NCBI GenBank assembly: GCA_016938675.1
Contig: JAFGUF010000042.1
Span: 1 to 64,000, forward strand
Length of the DNA: 64,000 nt
DNA from: Clostridia bacterium
GTDB taxonomy: Bacteria; Bacillota; Clostridia; Christensenellales; UMGS416
Direction of reading: 5' to 3'
Positions within the stretch are counted from its first letter, which is position 1; every line of letters starts with the position of its first letter. The notes under the pieces were generated by a model. The model saw only the letters and a list, made by a program, of their open reading frames with translations, searched no databases and was not told the origin of the DNA. The position numbers and the translations under genes were made by a program. This document shows, piece by piece, positions 27,036 to 36,558 of the stretch.

Positions 27036-27395
27036 ATGAAGAGATTCTCACAAGGAGGATACTCATTCTTCAAAGTACTGGTCATATTGACTATTGCTGC
27101 GCTTATTTTAATCGTAGGAATACCGTCTATCAAAACCTTAGCGGGCCAGACCGGAGAAAATGCCTGTAAAAGCAATTTAGAGACAATTAACAGGCTGGAA
27201 GATGAGTACTACTCAATGATGGGCACACACACTAAAGAATACGAAAACCTTGACTATGTTGATGAAGACAGCACACTGTTTGTAGCAGGATTCTTATCAG
27301 AAGATGATATTAACTGCAAGCAGACAGGAGGGCAGTACAAATGGCAGGAAGTCAATGGAAGAGTTATTCTTATATGCACAGGGCATAACGACTAA
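27036..27395 (+). CDS. Atypical type IV prepilin-like protein
   Basis: A 119-residue protein shaped like a small pseudopilin. A short basic leader (MKRFSQGG) meets a hydrophobic alpha-helix (about 9-30) that begins YSFFKVLVILTIAALILIVGIP, then a soluble head with two cysteines (NACKSN, INCKQT) plus one near the C-terminus. Cleavage after Gly8 would put Lys at mature position 5, where nearly all pilins have Glu. Tyr replaces the usual Phe/Met at position 1. It has its own promoter and terminator and no pilus-assembly neighbours, so any assembly machinery must be elsewhere. Confidence 0.65.
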   Translation: MKRFSQGGYSFFKVLVILTIAALILIVGIPSIKTLAGQTGENACKSNLETINRLEDEYYSMMGTHTKEYENLDYVDEDSTLFVAGFLSEDDINCKQTGGQYKWQEVNGRVILICTGHND

Positions 27396-27405
27396 AAATC
27401 TAAGT

Positions 27406-27434
27406 AAGCGCGGCAACACCGCGCTTATTTTTTT
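27406..27434 (+). terminator. Terminator of prepilin-like gene
   Basis: AAGCGCGG (27406-27413) pairs perfectly with CCGCGCTT (27419-27426), followed by ATTTTTTTG. Confidence 0.88.
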
Positions 27435-27570
27435 GCAATATTTTAAGCAATTATATTACCATTGAAAAGAACGAATAAGCATCAGCAAGGAAAGCGACAA
27501 ACAAATTTACTGTATAATATAACAAATTTAAGCATTCAATTATTATCATATTAGCACAAATAATCAATAA

Positions 27571-27621
27571 AACTGGACATTATTAAGCATTGTGCACAAT
27601 AAATATTAATAAAATCCAGTT
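27571..27621. repeat. Nested 51-bp inverted repeat upstream of chvE
   Basis: Three nested perfect arms share one centre. Outer: AACTGGA (27571-27577) with TCCAGTT (27615-27621). Middle: TTATTAA (27580-27586) with TTAATAA (27606-27612). Inner: the palindrome ATTGTGCACAAT (27589-27600). It lies in the 347-bp gap between the prepilin terminator and chvE, about 120 bp before the chvE start. It may be an operator or a regulatory stem-loop. No consensus promoter could be picked in this gap. Confidence 0.7.
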
Positions 27622-27742
27622 ATAGTAAATTAATAGAATATAAAGGTTAAAAAAAAACAGAAGAAGCATAATATTGTCTATTCATATTTTGTTCATAAAG
27701 CAGTACTATTTTAAGGTATAAAAAATATAGGAGGAGCTATTT

Positions 27743-28819
27743 ATGGCTAAAAAGTTAAGCATAGTTTTGTTAGTACTTGTATTAGTTCTATCATTCGCAG
27801 CAGGCTGCCAGAAAGATTCAGGCGGAAACAAAGTTGGCGTTTTAATGCCTACTAAGGACCTGCAGAGATGGAACCAAGACGGTGACAACATGAAGCAACA
27901 ATTGGAGGCTAAAGGTTACGAGGTAGATCTACAATATGCAAGCAATGACGTTGCTACTCAGGTTTCTCAGATTGAGAACATGATAACAGCTGGCGTTGAC
28001 GTTCTTGTTATCGCATCTATAGACGGAACTGCTCTTGGCGCAGTTTTGGAAGATGCTCACAAAGAAGGTATTGTAGTAATAGCTTACGACAGACTTATAA
28101 TGGGAACAGAATATTGTGACTATTATGCTACTTTCGATAATGAAAAGGTTGGTACTATCCAGGGCCAGTATATTGTTGACACATTAGGCTTAGCTGATGG
28201 CGAAACAGGACCTTTCACAATGGAAGTATTTGCTGGCTCACCTGACGACAACAATGCAAAATTCTTCAACAAGGGTGCTATCGACGTATTAACACCTTAC
28301 ATTGAGAGCGGCGTATTAGTAATCAAATCAGGTGAAGGCAAAACAAATGACGAATGGACAAGCATCGGTATCCAGGGATGGGCTTCAGAAGGCGCTCAGG
28401 ACAGAATGGACAACCTGCTCACAGCTTATTATGCTGACGAAAACATTGACGTAGTTCTGTCACCAAATGACAGCTTGGCTCAAGGTATAACAGCAGCATT
28501 AGACGCAGCAGGCTACGGCACAGGCGACAAGCCATTCCCAGTTCTTACAGGCCAGGACTGCGATGTTAACTCTGTTAAAAACATTATTGCTGGCAAACAG
28601 TCAATGTCTATCTTCAAAGATACACGTGACTTGGCAGCTCGCGTTGTAACAATGGTTGATCAGGTTCTTGCAGGCGAAGAAGTTGAAACAAACAACACAT
28701 ATGACAACGGCGTAAAACAGGTTCCATCATATCTTTGCGATCCTAAGTTCGCAGACATCACTAACTATCAAGAACTTCTAGTCGACTCTGGCTATTACAC
28801 AGCTGATCAGTTAAACTAA
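27743..28819 (+). CDS. chvE: Monosaccharide ABC transporter binding lipoprotein, ChvE type
   Basis: A 358-residue sugar-binding protein. Its signal peptide ends in lipobox SFAAGC (Cys about 22). The type-I periplasmic-binding fold begins VGVLMPTKDLQRWNQDGDNM, a ChvE/XylF signature, followed by ITAGVDVLVIASIDG and VIAYDRLIMG. ChvE-type proteins bind several aldose monosaccharides such as glucose, galactose, arabinose and xylose; the ligand here is unknown. RBS is AGGAGGAG. Codon use is strongly biased, as for phnD. A hairpin follows before mmsA. It feeds the MmsA-MmsB pump. Confidence 0.92.
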   Translation: MAKKLSIVLLVLVLVLSFAAGCQKDSGGNKVGVLMPTKDLQRWNQDGDNMKQQLEAKGYEVDLQYASNDVATQVSQIENMITAGVDVLVIASIDGTALGAVLEDAHKEGIVVIAYDRLIMGTEYCDYYATFDNEKVGTIQGQYIVDTLGLADGETGPFTMEVFAGSPDDNNAKFFNKGAIDVLTPYIESGVLVIKSGEGKTNDEWTSIGIQGWASEGAQDRMDNLLTAYYADENIDVVLSPNDSLAQGITAALDAAGYGTGDKPFPVLTGQDCDVNSVKNIIAGKQSMSIFKDTRDLAARVVTMVDQVLAGEEVETNNTYDNGVKQVPSYLCDPKFADITNYQELLVDSGYYTADQLN

Positions 28820-28858
28820 TAGCTTAAGAAAACACGTATAGGTAACTATACAATGATT

Positions 28859-28894
28859 TATGGCGACAGCATAGTATGTTGTCGCCATATTTTC
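28859..28894 (+). terminator. Intra-operon hairpin between chvE and mmsA
   Basis: TATGGCGACA (28859-28868, starting T-A) pairs perfectly with TGTCGCCATA (28880-28889), followed by TTTTCT. It resembles the phnD-phnC hairpin in place and design, so it probably sets a high binding-protein to pump ratio by partial termination or by protecting the 3' end. Confidence 0.75.
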
Positions 28895-28910
28895 TAAGGA
28901 GCGAGTATTT

Positions 28911-30446
28911 ATGGCACAACACATTTTAGAAATGAAAAATATAACCAAAATCTTTCCGGGTGTTATAGCGCTTGACAAGGTTAACCTTCAGGTTGAGGAG
29001 GGCGAGATACACGCACTTGTTGGGGAAAACGGCGCTGGAAAATCGACTCTGATGAATGTTCTCAGCGGAATATATCCCTTTGGCGATTATGAAGGGGATA
29101 TATTATATAAGGGCGAGATTTGCAGGTTTAAGAATATAAGAGAGAGTGAACAAAAGGGAATTGCCATCATCCATCAGGAACTGGCATTAAGCCCGTATAT
29201 GACCATTGCTGAAAATATTTTTATAGGCAATGAAAGACAAAAAAACGGAGTAATTGACTGGGATGAAACCAATTTTCAGGCAGCTGAAATTATGGAGCAA
29301 ATCGGAATAAGGGAAAAGCCCTCTGCAGTTATTAGGAATATAGGCGTAGGTAAGCAGCAGCTGGTTGAGATAGCAAAGGCGCTTGCAAAAAAATGCGAGC
29401 TTCTTATTCTGGATGAGCCGACAGCAGCGCTGAATGATGACGATGCAAACCATTTGCTTGAACTGCTGAAGAAACTCAACAAAGAGCAGCATATAACATG
29501 TATTATTATTTCGCATAAATTAAATGAGATAGCAAAAGTAGCAGATAGAATCACCATTATACGAGACGGACAGGTCATTGAAACGCTTGAAAATGTTCCC
29601 GGAGGCATTAGTGAAAGCCGCATAATAAAGGGAATGGTTGGCCGTGAAATGGTGGACAGGTTCCCCAAACGCGAATCGCACATTGGCGATGTTGCATTTG
29701 AAGTTAAAAACTGGACAGTATATGACCCGCTTGACGATGAAAGAATCGTAATAGATGATGTAAGCATTAATATTAGAAAAGGCGAGGTCGTAGGCCTTGC
29801 AGGACTGATGGGCGCAGGCAGAACGGAATTTGCTATGAGCGTATTCGGAAAAGCTTACGGCAAAAACATATCAGGAACGATAATAAAGGACGGCGAAGCA
29901 ATCCACCTTAACAACGTTTCGCAGGCAATAGACCATGGCCTTGCATACGTAACAGAGGATAGAAAAAATGCCGGCCTAGTGCTTATACAAGACATTAGAA
30001 AAAATACTTCAATGGCAAACCTGAAGTCCTTAAGCAATAAGGGCGTTGTAGACGATGACAAGGAAATACACATCGGAAAAGAATATGCAGAAAAGCTTAA
30101 GACAAAGTGCTCAAGTATATTCCAGAAGGCAGGCAACCTCTCAGGAGGCAATCAGCAGAAGGTTGTACTGAGTAAGTGGCTTTTTGCCGAGCCGGATGTA
30201 TTGCTATTGGATGAGCCGACAAGAGGAATTGACGTTGGCGCAAAATACGAAATATACAACATAATTAACGATATGGCAAGCGATGGAAAATGTGTTTTGG
30301 TTATATCGTCTGAGTTAACGGAAATCCTAGGCGTAGCGGATAGGATATATATCATGAATGAAGGCAAAATAGTAGGAGAGATGCCCAAAGAGAAGGCTAC
30401 ACAGGAAAACGTAATGCAATGCATAATCAGAAGTGCAAGTAATTAA
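28911..30446 (+). CDS. mmsA: Monosaccharide ABC transporter ATP-binding protein (tandem ATPase)
   Basis: A 511-residue protein with two fused ATPase domains, as in RbsA, XylG and GguA. Domain 1 has Walker [10 protein letters not shown] (about 38-46), Walker [12 protein letters not shown] and a degenerate signature [13 protein letters not shown]. Domain 2 has [10 protein letters not shown] in place of a standard Walker A, then signature LSGGNQQKV and [13 protein letters not shown]. Such asymmetry is normal for the family. Its start has AAGGAG upstream, and it lies 11 bp before mmsB. The closest family is the MmsA/GguA multiple-monosaccharide class, based on the chvE partner. Confidence 0.93.
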   Translation: MAQHILEMKNITKIFPGVIALDKVNLQVEEGEIHALVGENGAGKSTLMNVLSGIYPFGDYEGDILYKGEICRFKNIRESEQKGIAIIHQELALSPYMTIAENIFIGNERQKNGVIDWDETNFQAAEIMEQIGIREKPSAVIRNIGVGKQQLVEIAKALAKKCELLILDEPTAALNDDDANHLLELLKKLNKEQHITCIIISHKLNEIAKVADRITIIRDGQVIETLENVPGGISESRIIKGMVGREMVDRFPKRESHIGDVAFEVKNWTVYDPLDDERIVIDDVSINIRKGEVVGLAGLMGAGRTEFAMSVFGKAYGKNISGTIIKDGEAIHLNNVSQAIDHGLAYVTEDRKNAGLVLIQDIRKNTSMANLKSLSNKGVVDDDKEIHIGKEYAEKLKTKCSSIFQKAGNLSGGNQQKVVLSKWLFAEPDVLLLDEPTRGIDVGAKYEIYNIINDMASDGKCVLVISSELTEILGVADRIYIMNEGKIVGEMPKEKATQENVMQCIIRSASN

Positions 30447-30457
30447 GGAGATTAGAG

Positions 30458-31645
30458 ATGATAAGAAAATTAAGAGAGGCCCTAAGGCATAATTTTAGAG
30501 AATACGCAATGTTTTTTGCGCTCATTGCCATCGTAGCTTTTTTTGGTATCGCGACAAACGGAATATTGTTGGCGACAAGAAACGTTACAAGGCTGATTTA
30601 TCAAAACAGCTATATTCTTATCTTAGCTGTAGGTATGCTGATGTGCATACTGACAGGAGGTAACATTGACCTGTCTGTTGGTTCAGTTGTTGCCCTTGCA
30701 AGTGCTATGTCCGGACTTTTGGCTTCCGTTCTCGGATGGCCAATATGGCTTTCAATTATTCTGGCTATGCTGGTTGGAGTACTGGCTGGTGCGTGGCAGG
30801 GATACTGGATTGCTTATATTCAGATTCCGGCGTTTATCGTTACTCTAGCTGGAATGCTTGTATTCAGGGCGATTAACAACATTATACTTCAAGGCGAAAC
30901 TGTTGGCCTGCCTGATGCATACAAAGTAATAGCAGCAAGGCCTGTTGCTGACTTTGTAGGAGAGATTAATGTAGGACAATTCGGCCTCAACGGCACATCA
31001 ATGCTTGTTGGAGCTCTAGCAATATTGATTTATATCGCAGTTACTCTTTGGAACAGAAGAACAAAGAAGGCAAAAGGCTATGAGGTAATGGATCAGAGCC
31101 TGCTGATACTCAAAATGGTATTGATCTCACTGGTTATAGCGTTCTTCACATTGTGGCTAAGCCTTGATGACGGACTGCCGATAATTCTTGTAATCTTCGG
31201 TGTACTAGCTGGAATATATATCTTCATCACGAATAAGACAGTATTAGGAAGGCATCTGTATGCCCTCGGCGGAAACGCCAAGGCGGCAGAACTTTCAGGA
31301 ATAAAGACCAAGAGAATATTATTCCTTGCCTATACTAACATGGGTATGCTATCTGCAATATCCGGAATAGTGTACGCAGGGCGCCTTAACGCATCATCAC
31401 CGATTGCGGGCAAAGGATTCGAACTGGATGCTATTGCTGCATGCTTCATTGGAGGAGCTTCAGCTACCGGCGGAGTTGGAACTGTAATGGGAGCTATTAT
31501 CGGCGGACTGATAATGGGTATCTTGAACAATGGTATGTCAATAATGAGTGTTGACGTATTCTGGCAGGACTTCACAAAGGGATTGGTTCTTCTAGGTGCA
31601 GTTGCATTTGACGTTATGTCAAAATCCAAGTCATCTGTAAAATAA
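30458..31645 (+). CDS. mmsB: Monosaccharide ABC transporter permease
   Basis: A 395-residue permease of the RbsC/XylH/GguB group with about ten membrane segments. Family motifs are MLMCILTGGNIDLSVGS (about 60-76), IPAFIVTLAGMLVFRA, YALGGNAKAAELSGI and GKGFELDAIAACFIGGASATGGVGT. The length, longer than RbsC, and the extended central loop NRRTKKAKGYEV fit the GguB/MmsB class. RBS is AAGGAG. A terminator follows, so the transporter is one unit and the sensor genes start a separate one. Confidence 0.93.
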   Translation: MIRKLREALRHNFREYAMFFALIAIVAFFGIATNGILLATRNVTRLIYQNSYILILAVGMLMCILTGGNIDLSVGSVVALASAMSGLLASVLGWPIWLSIILAMLVGVLAGAWQGYWIAYIQIPAFIVTLAGMLVFRAINNIILQGETVGLPDAYKVIAARPVADFVGEINVGQFGLNGTSMLVGALAILIYIAVTLWNRRTKKAKGYEVMDQSLLILKMVLISLVIAFFTLWLSLDDGLPIILVIFGVLAGIYIFITNKTVLGRHLYALGGNAKAAELSGIKTKRILFLAYTNMGMLSAISGIVYAGRLNASSPIAGKGFELDAIAACFIGGASATGGVGTVMGAIIGGLIMGILNNGMSIMSVDVFWQDFTKGLVLLGAVAFDVMSKSKSSVK

Positions 31646-31660
31646 AATTAGTGTTTTGCT

Positions 31661-31697
31661 AAGGGCTGTCAATTTAAGGCAGCCCTTAAGTGTTTTT
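31661..31697 (+). terminator. Terminator of the chvE-mmsA-mmsB operon
   Basis: AAGGGCTG (31661-31668) pairs with CAGCCCTT (31680-31687), followed by AAGTGTTTTT. Confidence 0.75.
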
Positions 31698-31841
31698 ATG
31701 GGGAAATATATGTTTGCAGATGCTAAAATAATAAGGGATATATATTAAATAAATTTAAGCATAGGCAAAATTATATGGCATGATTTATAAGACTGGTGTA
31801 TTATATAAAAAGGCGATGTACATAGGAGAAAAGGAGTGCAT

Positions 31842-32396
31842 ATGAAAGCAAAAACCAGCTATAGAAAAAATGATGGAACAACAGTGGTTGAGTACTTTAA
31901 GGTAAGCCAGCCGTTTGAATTCAGATATAACGTACTAAAGAACGTTCTTGAGTCTGAAGGCGAGGCTGTCATGTTTATTGATACAAACAGCCGCCTCAAA
32001 AAGCCGGAAAAAAGGATAGAAGCATATTTTGACGAGAACAATGTTGAATATTCTATATTTAAAATACCTCAGAGAGAAGGCAAGCTATTTGGCATGTTTG
32101 TAAATGTATTCAGAAAGCCGCAGGTTAAGCTAACAGAAAAATATATAATATCCCGCATTACAGCAGAAACCTTTTCTAAGGAATTCTTTGATGAATATTT
32201 GGCCAATTATGATATAGCGCTGGGCTTCGGCGCAAAGCTTGGTATCGGCGAGATGGCGGATGATTACGGTGAAAATGTAACCGAGTTGTTTTTTGACAAG
32301 GAATTTTTTGAGAACTTTATATATGATTCAATAATCTTTGCATCTGCACGCAGTTCTATGGACATACGAAAGATTGTTGCGGAGTATGATGGATGA
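31842..32396 (+). CDS. Unknown soluble protein heading the sugar-sensor operon
   Basis: A 184-residue protein that I do not recognise. It has no signal peptide or membrane segment and a mixed alpha/beta look. The N-terminus is basic (MKAKTSYRKNDG) and there is a repeated aromatic/acidic pattern in the C-terminal half (ELFFDKEFFENFIYDS). The frame opens at GTG 31836, but AAGGAG occupies that site, so I start at ATG 31842. Its stop overlaps the start of the membrane-bound sugar sensor by 4 bp, so the two are translationally coupled. A role in the sensing system is likely from context only. GFGAKLGIGEMADDYG is a glycine-rich stretch worth noting. Confidence 0.7.
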   Translation: MKAKTSYRKNDGTTVVEYFKVSQPFEFRYNVLKNVLESEGEAVMFIDTNSRLKKPEKRIEAYFDENNVEYSIFKIPQREGKLFGMFVNVFRKPQVKLTEKYIISRITAETFSKEFFDEYLANYDIALGFGAKLGIGEMADDYGENVTELFFDKEFFENFIYDSIIFASARSSMDIRKIVAEYDG

Positions 32397-33409
32397 ACAA
32401 ACTTTTTAAAATACTTTTGTGGGTTTTCTTTGTGGCACTTACAGTATCTTTGATCGGGTCACTTTATTATTACAATAAGATAAACAAAATATATCAAGAA
32501 GACGTCACATATGTATTTGACGAAAACCCGGAGTATCACTACTCGCTTATAATCGCAGATAACGGTGATATATACTGGCAGGACTTCAAGGAAGGCGCGT
32601 ATGAAGCCGCGAAAGCAAATGACGCTGCAATTGAGATGAACATTGTGGACGACATAAACACTGCTGATACAATAATTGAGTATCTGGATATAGCCGGAAA
32701 GTCAAAGGTTGACGGAGTTATAGTTCTGGGACAAAACTCAACAGCTCAGGACGATGCCATCAACAGCCTTATTGCGCAGGGCATTAATGTGGTCGTAGTA
32801 GGACAGGAATCAAAGAACACTACAACCAGCTATTTTGTCGGTACGAACAATTATGAATACGGTGCGCGGGCAGGGGAATTCCTTAAGGAAACTGCTAATG
32901 ACTACGAACCCATAAATATCGCCGTAATTCTGTCTGCAGACTACAGTAATAACGATAAGGCGACGGCTTCATCCAGCGACATAATGATGACCGGGCTTCA
33001 GACATATATACAGGAGCATAGCAATATGAACCTGCTGGTAACAAAAAACTGCGACAGCGAACTGCTTGGCTCGGAGGACATCGTTAGAGATATTTTAACA
33101 GAATATGAGGATGTAACCGCAATATTTTGCACCAGCACTATGGACACGGAGGCAGCAGCCAGAGTTGTTGTCGAAAGAAACCTGGTTGGTCAAGTCAAAA
33201 TTATTGGTACAGGGATTACAGAGAGCATAATTGCCTCCATAGAAAAGGGCGTAGTTTTCGGTACTATAGACAAAAACGGATATCAGGCCGGCAAAAGCAG
33301 CGTGGAATTTTTGTGCAACAGGGAAACGGACACACTGCAGCCTGATTTTATATCAGTTGACCTGGATGTCTATACCGCAATGAACATTCCATCAGGTCCT
33401 GAGGATTAG
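32393..33409 (+). CDS. Membrane-tethered sugar-binding sensor protein (XylFII-like)
   Basis: A 338-residue protein with one uncleaved N-terminal membrane segment (about 8-27, no lipobox) and an extracytoplasmic type-I periplasmic-binding fold (about 48-335). Signs of the fold are YSLIIADNGDIYWQDFKEGAYEAA, VDGVIVLGQN, YFVGTNNYEYGARAGEFL and FGTIDKNGYQAGKSSVEFL. Standing directly before a LytS-type kinase, it matches the arrangement of XylFII in clostridial XylFII-LytS-YesN systems, where the binding protein senses the sugar and docks on the kinase. The ligand is not known. Aromatic residues near the cleft (YW) fit sugar stacking. Confidence 0.85.
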   Translation: MNKLFKILLWVFFVALTVSLIGSLYYYNKINKIYQEDVTYVFDENPEYHYSLIIADNGDIYWQDFKEGAYEAAKANDAAIEMNIVDDINTADTIIEYLDIAGKSKVDGVIVLGQNSTAQDDAINSLIAQGINVVVVGQESKNTTTSYFVGTNNYEYGARAGEFLKETANDYEPINIAVILSADYSNNDKATASSSDIMMTGLQTYIQEHSNMNLLVTKNCDSELLGSEDIVRDILTEYEDVTAIFCTSTMDTEAAARVVVERNLVGQVKIIGTGITESIIASIEKGVVFGTIDKNGYQAGKSSVEFLCNRETDTLQPDFISVDLDVYTAMNIPSGPED

Positions 33410-33418
33410 CCGGGGAAT

Positions 33419-34924
33419 ATGATGGAGTTTATTAGGAATTTTTTTAAAAACAAGGTGCACAAGAGCATCAGGACAAAAATGATAGCGCTCTTCATAGTTA
33501 CGACACTGCTGACAAGCTTCACCAGTATTTTCATCCAGAGGACATCGGATAACCTGATACTGAAGATGGATGAAATGTTCGCTGCCAATGTTAAGCTCGA
33601 TCAGTTTGTTGAGCTGCTTGAGGAAGTGGACGGCAACCTGGTAGACTATCTCGTTACTGACAACTCAGAGAGTGTGCTTAACTATCACAAGAAAAAAGAT
33701 GAATTCAGAGAACAAGCCGAGAGCATGTTTGAAAATATTATGGGCGTATACAGCCAAGGAGACCTGATATATAAAGATATTTTGTATATGGTTGAATCAT
33801 ATCTGGTGGAGACAGATGCCGCGGTGGCGGCAAGGCTGGTAGATGACGGCAACGAATACTCGAAAAGGTATAGCGAGGCAAGCATTATATCAGGGTACAT
33901 AAAGGCCTACGCAGACAAGCTGAACCTGAAATACCTTGATACCAATACAGCACAGTATAGGAACATATCGCAGGACTTATCCAAGCTAATGTTTGCTAAT
34001 ATTATATTGCTGGTTTCGGTAATCTGCCTTAATCTGATGATCATAATCTATATCGCATATAATCTTACAAATCCGATTATTAAGCTGTCTCATTCCGCAG
34101 TGGAGATAGCAAAGGGCAATTTTGACGCTGATGACATTACTGTGGGAACTGATGATGAAATAAGCGTGCTGGCAAATGCATTCAACGAAATGAAGCACAG
34201 CATTAAAAAATATATAATCGTACTAAAGGACAAGGCAGACACAGAAACGCAGCTTTTTGAGCAGAAAATCGAGAATCTGGAGATGCAGTCGCTTCTTGAT
34301 GTTGCGGAGCTTAAGGCTCTGCAGATGCAGATAAATCCGCATTTTCTTTTCAATACTCTTAACGCTGCCGTGCAGCTTGCTACAATAGAAGGGGCAGACA
34401 GAACCTCCGTGTTCCTCGACGATATATCAAAGATATTCAGATATAATGTAAAGAGCCTGGACAGAGTTGTTAAAATATCTGAAGAAATTGAGATGGTTAA
34501 AGCCTACGGCAGTATGTTCGTTGTGCGCTTCGGCGACAAGGTGCACTTTGACTTCGACATTGAGCCGGGGATAAAAGACTTTGATGTTCCGCCCCTCATT
34601 ATTCAGCCATTTGTCGAGAATGCGACTATCCACGGCGTAGGTGACATGGAGAGCGAAGGAAGAATAACCGTAAGGATGACGCAGGAGGGAGACACCGCGA
34701 GAATAGAAATCCGCGATAACGGACTTGGCATGGATGAGGCCACAAGGCTAAAAATATTAGCAGGAGAGCCTGCCGAAAACACTAGTGCAGGCCACACAAC
34801 CGGAATCGGGATACAGAATGTGCTGAAGAGGCTTCAGATATTTTTCAGGACAGATGATGTGGTAGAGATTGAAAGCTCGCCGGGATACGGCACGAAAGTA
34901 ACGCTTAAGATCCCCATCAAATGA
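33419..34924 (+). CDS. Sensor histidine kinase, LytS/YesM family
   Basis: A 501-residue kinase. It has TM1 at about 19-38, an extracytoplasmic helical region, TM2 at about 172-194 and a HAMP linker (about 195-250). The His_kinase domain carries the phospho-acceptor in MQINPHFLFNTLNAA (about 302-316), and the HATPase domain has QPFVENATIHG, DNGLGMDE and GIGIQNVLKRL. The extracytoplasmic region lacks an obvious ligand fold, consistent with sensing through the preceding binding protein. It lies 9 bp downstream of that gene and 30 bp upstream of its regulator. Confidence 0.93.
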   Translation: MMEFIRNFFKNKVHKSIRTKMIALFIVTTLLTSFTSIFIQRTSDNLILKMDEMFAANVKLDQFVELLEEVDGNLVDYLVTDNSESVLNYHKKKDEFREQAESMFENIMGVYSQGDLIYKDILYMVESYLVETDAAVAARLVDDGNEYSKRYSEASIISGYIKAYADKLNLKYLDTNTAQYRNISQDLSKLMFANIILLVSVICLNLMIIIYIAYNLTNPIIKLSHSAVEIAKGNFDADDITVGTDDEISVLANAFNEMKHSIKKYIIVLKDKADTETQLFEQKIENLEMQSLLDVAELKALQMQINPHFLFNTLNAAVQLATIEGADRTSVFLDDISKIFRYNVKSLDRVVKISEEIEMVKAYGSMFVVRFGDKVHFDFDIEPGIKDFDVPPLIIQPFVENATIHGVGDMESEGRITVRMTQEGDTARIEIRDNGLGMDEATRLKILAGEPAENTSAGHTTGIGIQNVLKRLQIFFRTDDVVEIESSPGYGTKVTLKIPIK

Positions 34925-34954
34925 TCAAAAACAAAGAAGAAGGAAAAACACGGC

Positions 34955-36538
34955 ATGTATAAACTGATGGTGGTCGACGATGAACAGATTACTATTGAAT
35001 CTGTAAAATACATCGTTGAGAATGAAATGGACGATATAAAAGTAGTAAGTACTGCTATCTCCGGCAGAATGGCTATAGAGCAGGCTCATTTGGAGCGCCC
35101 GGACATAGTGATGATGGATATAAAGATGCCCGGGATAAACGGGCTTGAGGCAGTGCGCGAAATAAAAAGGATGCACAACAATATAAAGTTTGTTATAGTG
35201 TCTGCCTTTGAATACTTTGAGTACGCGCAGCAGGCAGTGGAGCTGGGCGTTACGGAGTATCTGACAAAGCCTGTCAACAAGGCTTCAATTATTGATACTC
35301 TGCTAAAAATAAAGGCTGAACTTGACAGGGAAAAAATTAAATTTGACCAGCAGATAAAGACCCAGGAAAAAATGAAGAAGATGCTAGAAGACGTAGAGCA
35401 CAGCTGCATATATTCTCTGCTTCTGTCTCAGGGGCACAGAGTTAAAATCAGCAAATACAAAGAGCTATTTGAGATAACTGAAAAGCAGGGATATATATTT
35501 GTGCTTCAGATAAAAGGCGACATGGAGCAGGAAACAGTGTGGCTGGATGAAAGCGAAGGAATACAGAAATTTTATAGCTTTTTCAGGGACGAACTGAAAA
35601 GAAAAAGCCGCTGCATAGTCGGGCCGATGATGTTTGACAGAGTGGTTGTCTATATGCCGCAGGATATGAAGGATGAGTATCAGCAGAGGGTAAGCTCAAT
35701 CGATTATCTTGAGGGCATACTTTCGGTTCTCAGCGAAAGGCGCGCAGGGCACTACAAGATGGGAATCGGCTCCGTAAGGGATGACGAGAGCATCAGCATT
35801 TCTTATCAGGAAGCTCTGAAGGCGCTGAACTACAGCGCGGACAATAAGGCCGTGCATATAGCGGACGTCACTATGAACGCCGGCAACACGAACTTCGATA
35901 TATTTACCGATGAGCAAAAGCTTATTAACCTGATAGAAAAGGGCGATGAGCACGCCAGCACAAATCTGCTGAACGAAATTTTCAATAAGTATCCGGAGTT
36001 TTACACACGAGAAAACATAAGAAACAGGCTGGTTGAATTGATGGTGGTTGCACACAGGATAGCCATAGAGAACGGAATAGAAAACGACAGCTATCTGGAA
36101 TACTCGAATTACATAAACCAGATATTAAGCTGCGACAGCAGTGATACATTTAAGTCAATGTGCATAGGGAAGATAAGGTATATAGTCAACAAAGTGCAGA
36201 TGACGAAAAAGAAAAAGATTTCATCAATTGTCGACAAAGCAAACAGGATAATTGATGAACGGTTCGGCAGCGAGCTTACACTGGATGACATATCAAAGGA
36301 GCTCAGTATAAGTCCGCAGTATTTTTCTAGGCTCTACAAGGATGAAATGGGAATAAACTTCATAGAGCAGCTTACAAAAAAGAGGATTGACAACGCGAAG
36401 CGACTGATAGAAGAAGGAGAATATTCCGTAAAGGAGATTTGCTATATGTCCGGGTATTCAGACCCGAACTATTTCAGCAGATTGTTCAAAAAGCACGAAG
36501 GGGTATCTCCGTCACTTTACCAGAAAAGCAAAGGCTGA
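34955..36538 (+). CDS. Response regulator, YesN/AraC type
   Basis: A 527-residue regulator. Its receiver domain (about 1-125) has VVDDEQ, phospho-Asp in VMMDIKMPGINGLEA (Asp about 55), SAFEYFEYA and the switch Lys in YLTKPV. A long middle region (about 130-415) contains a coiled-coil-like start. The C-terminal AraC-type double helix-turn-helix (about 425-525) ends YSVKEICYMSGYSDPNYFSRLFKKHEGVSPSLYQ. RBS is GAAGGA. Expected targets are the chvE-mmsAB operon and its own operon; no operator has been proven. Confidence 0.94.
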   Translation: MYKLMVVDDEQITIESVKYIVENEMDDIKVVSTAISGRMAIEQAHLERPDIVMMDIKMPGINGLEAVREIKRMHNNIKFVIVSAFEYFEYAQQAVELGVTEYLTKPVNKASIIDTLLKIKAELDREKIKFDQQIKTQEKMKKMLEDVEHSCIYSLLLSQGHRVKISKYKELFEITEKQGYIFVLQIKGDMEQETVWLDESEGIQKFYSFFRDELKRKSRCIVGPMMFDRVVVYMPQDMKDEYQQRVSSIDYLEGILSVLSERRAGHYKMGIGSVRDDESISISYQEALKALNYSADNKAVHIADVTMNAGNTNFDIFTDEQKLINLIEKGDEHASTNLLNEIFNKYPEFYTRENIRNRLVELMVVAHRIAIENGIENDSYLEYSNYINQILSCDSSDTFKSMCIGKIRYIVNKVQMTKKKKISSIVDKANRIIDERFGSELTLDDISKELSISPQYFSRLYKDEMGINFIEQLTKKRIDNAKRLIEEGEYSVKEICYMSGYSDPNYFSRLFKKHEGVSPSLYQKSKG

Positions 36539-36558
36539 ACAACTTTACGGGGGGCAAT

